Below, one piece after another: positions 1 through 5,963 of a stretch of DNA of 13,661 bases. Made by a program: the position numbers and the translations under genes. The DNA is from Bacteroidota bacterium. GTDB lineage: Bacteria > Bacteroidota > Bacteroidia > Chitinophagales > LD1. The notes beneath the pieces are model-generated. The model was not told the DNA's origin and searched no databases. It was given only the letters and a program-made list of their open reading frames with translations. Positions within the stretch are counted from its first letter, which is position 1, and every line of letters begins with the position of its first letter. The stretch is from contig JAQBNQ010000474.1 in assembly GCA_028288545.1 (NCBI GenBank), positions 1 to 13,661 on the forward strand. The letters run 5' to 3'.

Positions 1-1103
1 TAGCTTTCGTTTGACTCGCCGTCGAAGTATTGTAACTTCTTTCCTGAAAAATCCTGGTGTTTGGTTAAGTCGTAGTTAGTACGTGAATGTATTCCCTCCA
101 TTTCTTTAAATCCAAAGGGGAAATCAAATTCAATATCAACAGCAGCATCGGCGTAGTGCGCGGGTTTTAAATGGTCTTTAAATTTTAATTTGTCTTCTCC
201 GAAACCAAGGGAGCGATGCCATTTCATACGGGCTTCTTTCCAATATTGATACCACTTTGCCTGTTCGCCGGGCTTTACAAAAAACTGCATTTCCATTTGC
301 TCAAACTCGCGGGTACGGAAAATGAATTGGCGGGCCACTATTTCATTCCTGAAGGCCTTGCCAACCTGCGCAATTCCAAATGGAATGCGCTGGCGCGAGG
401 TGTTCAGTACATTCAAAAAGTTGACGAAAATACCCTGGGCGGTTTCAGGGCGCAGGTAAATGGTGTTTGACTCATCGGCTACAGAACCAACTTCAGTGCT
501 AAACATCAGGTTAAACTGGCGGACTTCTGTCCAGTTACGGGTACCTGATACAGGGCAAACTATTTCAAGGTCAACAATAATTTGTTTTAGTTCTTCAAGG
601 TTATTGTCTTCCAGCGCTTTTTTAAACCTGCTTTCCGTTGCGTCTATCTTTTCTCTTACACGCAATACATTAGGGTTGGTCTTCAAAAACATTTCCTTAT
701 CAAAGGTATCCCCGAATTTTTTAGTCGCTTTTTCAACTTCCTTGTCAATTTTGGCTTCCTGCTTTTGCATGGCTTCCTCAATCAAAACATCGGCGCGGTA
801 ACGTTTTTTAGAATCCTTGTTATCAATCAAAGGGTCCATAAAGGCATCAACGTGTCCGCTGGCTTTCCATGTTTTAGGGTGCATAAAAATGGCGGCATCA
901 ATACCTACAATATTCTCATGTAATTGCACCATGGCCTTCCACCAGTATTGTTGTATGTTATTTTTCAACTCAATACCATACGGGCCGTAATCGTAAACGG
1001 CGCTAAGACCATCGTATATTTCGGAGGATGGGAAAATGAACCCATATTCTTTGCAATGCGAAATGATTTCCTGTAAAACGTTCTGTGTATTCTCTTTACT
1101 CAT
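1..1103 (-). CDS. glyS: Glycyl-tRNA synthetase, N-terminal part (cut by window edge)
   Basis: This cytoplasmic enzyme charges tRNA(Gly) with glycine using ATP. The reading frame runs open from an ATG at 1103 to the left edge, giving 367 complete codons of an expected 490-500 or so. It is the eukaryote-like single-chain class II (alpha2) type. The N-terminus (MSKENTQNVLQEIISHCKEY) leads into the typical stretch ending in YDYGPYG. A mid-protein PETAQGIFVNF block follows, and class II motif 2 is seen as F251-R-N-E254 followed by TREFEQMEMQFF. The charged helical insertion around residues 105-165 is usual for this type. Motif 3 and the C-terminal anticodon-binding domain lie outside the window. 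The start is chosen because the protein begins as relatives do and the frame has no other suitable ATG upstream. The gene is divergent from the collagen-like gene, with a 172-nt gap. No frameshift is seen. Confidence 0.97.
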   Translation of the reverse strand, partial: MSKENTQNVLQEIISHCKEYGFIFPSSEIYDGLSAVYDYGPYGIELKNNIQQYWWKAMVQLHENIVGIDAAIFMHPKTWKASGHVDAFMDPLIDNKDSKKRYRADVLIEEAMQKQEAKIDKEVEKATKKFGDTFDKEMFLKTNPNVLRVREKIDATESRFKKALEDNNLEELKQIIVDLEIVCPVSGTRNWTEVRQFNLMFSTEVGSVADESNTIYLRPETAQGIFVNFLNVLNTSRQRIPFGIAQVGKAFRNEIVARQFIFRTREFEQMEMQFFVKPGEQAKWYQYWKEARMKWHRSLGFGEDKLKFKDHLKPAHYADAAVDIEFDFPFGFKEMEGIHSRTNYDLTKHQDFSGKKLQYFDGESNES

Positions 1104-1275
1104 GTGCGCGAATATAAATGAGCAAAGCGGGAAATGGTTATAACGGCGGTAATTTTTATCACGGTTTTGTATTTTTAAACCGAAAGCTCTGACCAGAGGA
1201 CGTTTTATACCTTTTAACTAATTTTAAATCCAGGCCTCTTCATATGGCTGACAAAAGCTATATTCGCAACCCCCT
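1104..1275. other. Divergent intergenic region between glyS and the collagen-like gene
   Basis: This AT-rich spacer must hold promoters for both divergent genes. No convincing Shine-Dalgarno sequence precedes either ATG, as is common in Bacteroidota. A small inverted repeat, CGGTTT (1162-1167) and AAACCG (1177-1182), is present. No promoter can be assigned with confidence. Confidence 0.5.
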
Positions 1276-4203
1276 ATGCAAACAAAATCTTCATTTGTAC
1301 TGGCAATTGTTCTCTTAACCATTGTCCATACCGCCGCACAGGCACCATTAAAATTGAATTACCAGGCTATTGTGCGTGGCAACGATGGATTGGCCATCCC
1401 GACTACACTAATTAGCTTACAATTTACGATACATGGTGATTCTGCAACAGGAATAATCGAATACCAGGAAATTCAACATACAGCGACCAACCAATTTGGA
1501 TTAATTGCTGTAAATATCGGAGATGCAGGTAACCTGGCCTTCGTAAATTGGGGGAGCGGTGCCAAATATCTTGAAGTTGGAGTTGATCCTGATAATGGAA
1601 ACAACTTTATTTCGATGGGCACATCCCAACTTATGAGTGTTCCATATGCCTTGTTTGCCGGCGGCAATTTAGCCGGACCAACGGGGCCCCAAGGTGTACA
1701 AGGACCTGCAGGAAACACCGGACCACAAGGACCTACAGGAAATACCGGTGTAACCGGATTTGTCGGACCAACAGGGGCAACCGGAAACATTGGTGCAACA
1801 GGTCCTAACGGGGTTACTGGAAACACAGGACCAATTGGCCCGCAAGGTCCTCAGGGCTTGCCAGGAATAACCGGTGCTACAGGAGCAGACGGAGCAATTG
1901 GAAATACCGGAGCAACAGGACCAATTGGGTTACAGGGAATGACTGGAGATACAGGACCTCAGGGAGTAGTTGGTGTAACAGGCCCAACAGGAATTACAGG
2001 TCTTCAGGGTATACAAGGACCAACAGGTGCAACCGGAGCCGATGGAAATACCGGGGCAACTGGGGCAACTGGTTTACAGGGAATGGTAGGTGATACCGGA
2101 CCGCAAGGACTTAGTGGAACAACGGGGGCAACTGGTATTACTGGCCCAACGGGAAATACAGGTCTTCAGGGAATGCAAGGGCCAACAGGTGCAACTGGTT
2201 TGCAGGGAATAGTAGGTGATACTGGACCGCAAGGACTTAGTGGAGCGACTGGGGCAACAGGTATTACTGGCCCAACAGGAAACACAGGTCTTCAGGGAAT
2301 GCAAGGGCCAACAGGCAATACAGGTCTTCAGGGTATGCAAGGACCAACAGGTGCTGATGGAAATACCGGGTCACAAGGTGTAACTGGTCTGCAGGGTGAT
2401 ACAGGACCACAGGGACCAACTGGTGCTACTGGCCCAACAGGCAATACGGGAATACAGGGAATACAAGGCCAAACAGGTGCAACTGGTTTACAAGGAATGG
2501 TTGGTGATACTGGACCGCAAGGACTAACTGGTGCTACTGGCCCAACAGGCAATACAGGTCTTCAGGGAATACAAGGACCAACAGGTGCACCCGGTGCTGA
2601 TGGAAATAACGGGTCAACTGGTGCAACTGGTCTGCAAGGTGATACAGGACCACAGGGACTAACTGGTGCTACTGGCCCAACAGGCATAAGTGGTTTGCAG
2701 GGTATAGCAGGTGACACAGGACCGCAAGGACTGACCGGTGCTACTGGCCCAACAGGCAATGCAGGACTTCAGGGAATACAAGGACCAACAGGTTCAACCG
2801 GGGCTGGTGGAAATACCGGATCAACTGGTGCAACTGGTTTGCAGGGTGATACAGGACCGCAGGGACTAACTGGTGTAAATGGCCCAATGGGAAATACCGG
2901 ACTTCAGGGAACGCAGGGACCAACAGGTGCAACCGGCATTATTGGAAATACCGGGTCGACAGGTGCAACTGGCTTGCAGGGAATAGCAGGAAGTACAGGA
3001 CCGCAAGGACTAACAGGTGTAACTGGTCCGACAGGAAACACAGGGTCTGAAGGAGAAACAGGAAACACCGGAAATACCGGCCCAACAGGACCGCAAGGAA
3101 ATACAGGAATGCAAGGTGTTACCGGCGCTACAGGAATAGGGCTAATTGGGGAAACGGGCAACACCGGACCAACCGGACCGGGAGGCGGACCAACAGGGCC
3201 AACCGGACCAACCGGCCCCACAGGACCCGCTGGCTTTATATTAAGTAATGGTAATGGCACCACCGCTAATGGATCTGCTGTTGACTGGGGAGGAAATTTA
3301 ACCCGCAATACTTTAATATCGCAAAATAATCATACTATAAATTTTGAGAATGGAAGCTTTACCAACCATTCCATTTTTGACAATGGACATGGTAGTTATT
3401 TTGGGATCGGATCATCCGTTCCAATTATGGGAGATTCGGGTCTGTCTTATATTATAACTGATACAGCTCATATTATTTATAACTATTTCTATGTAAATAA
3501 ACATGGTTCCGGAATGGGAAATTATAACCTATTGGAAAAATCCGGAAGTCAGATTCAATTGTCTGATAATTTGCCTAGTGATGCTCCTGGTATTTTTCAG
3601 GCAAGTTTGGCTATCGCTTATCACGATAGGAGTTATGGGGTGGAAGTGCCGACGGTAAGGCACCAAGTGGATTTTTATATTAATAATAATGCCGACAATA
3701 CGGATATTCACAAACTAATTATTACTGATAGCGTTGGATTACAGTATTTCTACACTTTATCAAACACGTATATAAATCAAAACAACTTTTCGCAACATTC
3801 TTTGAATATTGGCGACACTTTGGGAGTTGATGGTATGGAATTTTTATACCGCAATGACAACGGATCCTATACAACGCCGGACGAAAGGTTGCCAACAGAA
3901 TATTTTTTCAAATACGGCTTTTGGATTTACAAGCCCTATAAAAATGCTAATGTTTTCGGTATTGACAGCAATGGCACGGTAACCATTGCCGATGGCACAC
4001 AGGGCCTGGGCAAGGTGCTCACCTCTGATGAAAACGGTAAAAGCAGCTGGCAGCCCGCGGGTGCTGATTTTATTTTGTGGGCAGATGCACTTTCGGTAAA
4101 CAGCGCTTATGCCAATGACGCGGCAGCGGCAGCAGGTGGTGTTCCGCTAGGAGGCTGGTATTTTAATACTGTTAACGGCACTATCACAAAACGACGGATA
4201 TGA
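1276..4203 (+). CDS. Exported collagen-like (Gly-X-Y) repeat protein
   Basis: This is a 975-residue surface or secreted fibrous protein. Residues 1-21 form a signal peptide, with likely cleavage A21|Q22. Residues 22-130 form a globular N-terminal domain of the type that precedes collagen repeats in Bacteroidota, from LNYQAIVR to LMSVPYALFAGG. Residues 134-653 are a collagen tract of about 170 Gly-X-Y triplets. The phase is unbroken until G620-I-G622 and is restored at G636-G-G638. The Y position is mostly Thr or Gln, and the tract has no Lys, Arg, His, Cys, Tyr or Trp. The C-terminal 320 residues carry WGGNLTRNTLI (671-681) and GLGKVLTSDENGKSSW (910-925), motifs I associate with fibre-like Bacteroidota proteins. 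The protein ends in an Ala-rich GGVPLGGWYFN tail. No T9SS sorting domain and no LPXTG-type anchor is visible, so the surface attachment route is unclear. It probably forms trimeric stalks. A terminator-like hairpin follows. Confidence 0.93.
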   Translation: MQTKSSFVLAIVLLTIVHTAAQAPLKLNYQAIVRGNDGLAIPTTLISLQFTIHGDSATGIIEYQEIQHTATNQFGLIAVNIGDAGNLAFVNWGSGAKYLEVGVDPDNGNNFISMGTSQLMSVPYALFAGGNLAGPTGPQGVQGPAGNTGPQGPTGNTGVTGFVGPTGATGNIGATGPNGVTGNTGPIGPQGPQGLPGITGATGADGAIGNTGATGPIGLQGMTGDTGPQGVVGVTGPTGITGLQGIQGPTGATGADGNTGATGATGLQGMVGDTGPQGLSGTTGATGITGPTGNTGLQGMQGPTGATGLQGIVGDTGPQGLSGATGATGITGPTGNTGLQGMQGPTGNTGLQGMQGPTGADGNTGSQGVTGLQGDTGPQGPTGATGPTGNTGIQGIQGQTGATGLQGMVGDTGPQGLTGATGPTGNTGLQGIQGPTGAPGADGNNGSTGATGLQGDTGPQGLTGATGPTGISGLQGIAGDTGPQGLTGATGPTGNAGLQGIQGPTGSTGAGGNTGSTGATGLQGDTGPQGLTGVNGPMGNTGLQGTQGPTGATGIIGNTGSTGATGLQGIAGSTGPQGLTGVTGPTGNTGSEGETGNTGNTGPTGPQGNTGMQGVTGATGIGLIGETGNTGPTGPGGGPTGPTGPTGPTGPAGFILSNGNGTTANGSAVDWGGNLTRNTLISQNNHTINFENGSFTNHSIFDNGHGSYFGIGSSVPIMGDSGLSYIITDTAHIIYNYFYVNKHGSGMGNYNLLEKSGSQIQLSDNLPSDAPGIFQASLAIAYHDRSYGVEVPTVRHQVDFYINNNADNTDIHKLIITDSVGLQYFYTLSNTYINQNNFSQHSLNIGDTLGVDGMEFLYRNDNGSYTTPDERLPTEYFFKYGFWIYKPYKNANVFGIDSNGTVTIADGTQGLGKVLTSDENGKSSWQPAGADFILWADALSVNSAYANDAAAAAGGVPLGGWYFNTVNGTITKRRI
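1675..3234 (+). repeat. Collagen-coding repeat tract with 9-nt and higher-order periodicity
   Basis: The tract has a basic 9-nt (Gly-X-Y) period with larger units on top. The 126-nt block 2071-2196 is followed directly by a similar block at 2197-2322, with roughly 90% identity by eye. The word GGTGCTACTGGCCCAACAGG starts at 2422 and 2530 and 2665. It starts again at 2737. The spacings are 108, 135 and 72 nt, all multiples of 9. This points to expansion by in-frame slippage or unequal recombination. Confidence 0.9.
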
Positions 4204-4204
4204 C

Positions 4205-4230
4205 AAGTAAGGCTTTTAATGCCTTATTTT
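4205..4230 (+). terminator. Intrinsic terminator after the collagen-like gene
   Basis: The stem TAAGGC (4208-4213) pairs with GCCTTA (4221-4226) over a 7-nt loop, and can be lengthened by weaker pairs on the outside. It is followed by TTTT and lies just after the stop codon at 4201-4203. The stem is short, so the strength is uncertain. Confidence 0.6.
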
Positions 4231-4307
4231 GATTTTGCGCAATGTAGAAGAGGGAAGTTCGTTTTTAATTAAGTTTGCCGTTTAAGCAAAGTCAATCCCA
4301 ATACATT

Positions 4308-5225
4308 ATGTCAATAAAAGTTACAGGGCTTTCAAAAATTTACGGAACGCAGCGGGCTGTAGATAATATTTCTTTTGAGGTTAAAAAGGGAGAGGTATTG
4401 GGTTTTTTGGGGCCAAACGGAGCGGGCAAATCTACTACTATGAAGATACTTACCTGCTTTATTCCGCAAAGCTCTGGCACTGCTGCGGTTTGTGGTTTTG
4501 ATACTTCATCGGCACCGTTAGAAGTGACTAAAAGAATAGGCTACCTGCCCGAAAGCAATCCGCTATATAATGACATGTATGTAAAAGAATACCTGGAGTT
4601 TATGGCCGGGCTTCACAAAATGGGCAAAATTACCCAGGCAAGAATTAAGGAAATGATTGGAATAACCGGACTAACAACTGAGAGCAAAAAGAAAGTGGGA
4701 CAGCTTTCAAAAGGGTACAAACAAAGAGTAGGCTTAGCCCAGGCCATGTTACATGACCCTGAAGTGCTGATATTAGACGAGCCTACATCAGGCCTCGACC
4801 CCAATCAATTGGTAGAGATACGGTCACTTATAAAGCAGTTGGGCAAGGATAAAACCGTTATATTTTCCTCGCATATTATGCAGGAAGTTCAGGCGGTGGC
4901 TGATAGAGTTATAATTATCAGCAGCGGCAAAATTGTTGCTGACGACCCGACCGAAATACTACAAAGCAAGGGCAGCCAATTGATTGTTACGGCTGAATTT
5001 AAACAGACGGTTGATAGGGCTCAACTCAAATCTATTAGGGGTGTTACGTCCTTCAACCTTTTAAAGGACGGAAAATGGAGCTTCGTGTCTGAAGGGAATC
5101 AGGATATCCGTGAAGACATTTTTAACTTTGCCAAGGACAAGAACCTTACCCTTTTGCACCTTAACAAGGAGGAATTTAGCCTTGAAGATGTTTTTAAGGA
5201 ATTGACAAAACAAAAGAGTTCGTAG
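4308..5225 (+). CDS. gldA: GldA-type ABC transporter ATP-binding subunit
   Basis: This 305-residue protein is the cytoplasmic ATPase of an ABC exporter. Walker A is GPNGAGKST (35-43), the signature is LSKGY (133-137), Walker B is LILDEP (154-159), the D-loop is SGLD (161-164) and the switch histidine is H189. The Q-loop position carries Glu (GYLPES, E82), which is frequent in ABC-2-type ATPases. Residues 215-305 form an extra C-terminal domain. Length and sequence character match GldA, which works with GldF and GldG in gliding motility and T9SS-linked surface export. Neither partner gene is in this window, so another ABC-2 ATPase remains possible. The frame is open to a TTG at 4275, but the ATG at 4308 gives the standard MSIKVTGLSKIYG start and is preferred. 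It lies 104 nt after the collagen-like gene beyond a probable terminator, so it is likely transcribed separately. Confidence 0.82.
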   Translation: MSIKVTGLSKIYGTQRAVDNISFEVKKGEVLGFLGPNGAGKSTTMKILTCFIPQSSGTAAVCGFDTSSAPLEVTKRIGYLPESNPLYNDMYVKEYLEFMAGLHKMGKITQARIKEMIGITGLTTESKKKVGQLSKGYKQRVGLAQAMLHDPEVLILDEPTSGLDPNQLVEIRSLIKQLGKDKTVIFSSHIMQEVQAVADRVIIISSGKIVADDPTEILQSKGSQLIVTAEFKQTVDRAQLKSIRGVTSFNLLKDGKWSFVSEGNQDIREDIFNFAKDKNLTLLHLNKEEFSLEDVFKELTKQKSS

Positions 5226-5230
5226 CTTTA
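5202..5230 (+). promoter_or_regulatory. Possible Bacteroidota-type promoter at the end of gldA
   Basis: TTG (5202-5204) followed after 18 nt by TAGCTTTA (5223-5230) resembles the -33 TTTG / -7 TAnnTTTG pattern, with one mismatch in the -7 box. It overlaps the gldA stop codon. It could drive the spacer with the inverted repeat and the downstream membrane operon. It is a consensus match only. Confidence 0.3.
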
Positions 5231-5296
5231 TCTCTTTAGAAAACCTGAAAATCTCCGGGCAATCCTTCATCCGACGAAGACGCTAATTAATCTTAT

Positions 5297-5367
5297 CCCC
5301 CGTTGGGCGGTAGCCGAAGGATGGTTAACACTGCTGCAGCGCTTCTCCCATAGGGTGCCAACGGGGG
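5297..5367 (+). repeat. 10-bp inverted repeat enclosing a 51-nt insert (possible structured RNA)
   Basis: CCCCCGTTGG (5297-5306) is the exact reverse complement of CCAACGGGGG (5358-5367). The 51 nt between them contain small GC-rich self-complementary pieces such as GGCGGTAGCC and CTGCAG. The element lies in the 246-nt gap between gldA and the KAP operon. No RNA family was recognised. It could be a leader or small RNA, a terminator, or an interspersed repeat. A smaller hairpin, TCACC (5412-5416) with GGTGA (5422-5426), lies downstream. Confidence 0.5.
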
Positions 5368-5471
5368 CGCCTGGTTTCTTTTATCCGCGCACAAAATAAT
5401 TTAACAAAACCTCACCTTTTCGGTGATTGCTTTTGTAGCAAGAATTACCATTATTTACGGGTTCATAATTA

Positions 5472-5963
5472 TTGCTATTGGAAAACTCCAAAAAACCTGC
5501 ACCTGCCGCAACCAGCGGCTTATCCGCCGATGAAATATTGGAGCGATATAATCGCTACGGTACCTGGCTCAAATGGCTGGTGCTAACCTCGGTGGTATTG
5601 CTGCTGATGGGTATAGTGTTGGCAATATCGGCACCTGATAGCCGGGACTGTTCAATCGATCATAAAACGAAAGTTGCGAATGCCGAAGTGGCCTTAAAAG
5701 ATAGCCTGGCTTTGCTGTTATGCCTGCAGGGCAAAGACAGCCTGATGCTTTCTTCATTTGATGGTGGAAACTCTTTTGCTGTTGAATCATTTAATGGTAT
5801 TCCTTCCGCCGAAATTCTTCGTTCATTCAGATATGGCGGAGTTCAGGTTAACAGCGGCACCGGATCTGCCCCCATTGATACAACTGCTACTGCTGTACCT
5901 AACTCAAATTCTTCTAATACTGCCAGCGAAAGCACACTTGCAGATAGCACAGCCAGCCGATGA
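5472..5963 (+). CDS. Single-pass membrane protein, first gene of the KAP operon
   Basis: I do not recognise a family for this 163-residue protein. Residues 1-32 are cytoplasmic and partly helical (ADEILERYNRYG). Residues 33-53 form one transmembrane helix, and about 110 residues lie outside the membrane. That outer part has cysteines C60 and C84, which could form a disulfide, and a Ser/Thr/Asn-rich low-complexity tail from about residue 127. There is no usable ATG: a TAA stop sits at 5466-5468 and the next in-frame Met is M46 inside the membrane helix. The start is therefore TTG at 5472 or TTG at 5478. The stop overlaps the next gene as ATGA (5960-5963), indicating translational coupling. Its role is probably as a partner of the KAP NTPase, inferred only from position and topology. 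Confidence 0.75.
   Translation: MLLENSKKPAPAATSGLSADEILERYNRYGTWLKWLVLTSVVLLLMGIVLAISAPDSRDCSIDHKTKVANAEVALKDSLALLLCLQGKDSLMLSSFDGGNSFAVESFNGIPSAEILRSFRYGGVQVNSGTGSAPIDTTATAVPNSNSSNTASESTLADSTASR

Noticed and set aside
216..801. Two plus-strand open frames (84 and 113 codons)
   Set aside because: They lie opposite the clear glycyl-tRNA synthetase coding frame and have no protein-like features of their own.
1109..1266. TATATTCG upstream of both divergent genes as paired -7 promoter boxes
   Set aside because: The boxes lie only 5 and 9 nt from the start codons, differ from TAnnTTTG at one position, and have no -33 TTG at the right spacing.
1473..3308. Several minus-strand Pro/Val-rich open frames
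   Set aside because: They are antisense readings of the repetitive collagen tract; the repeat structure keeps other frames open.
5297..5367. Signal recognition particle RNA or 6S RNA
   Set aside because: The GGAA-tetraloop/internal-loop pattern of SRP RNA and the long bulged helix of 6S RNA could not be found; only the 10-bp closing repeat is solid.
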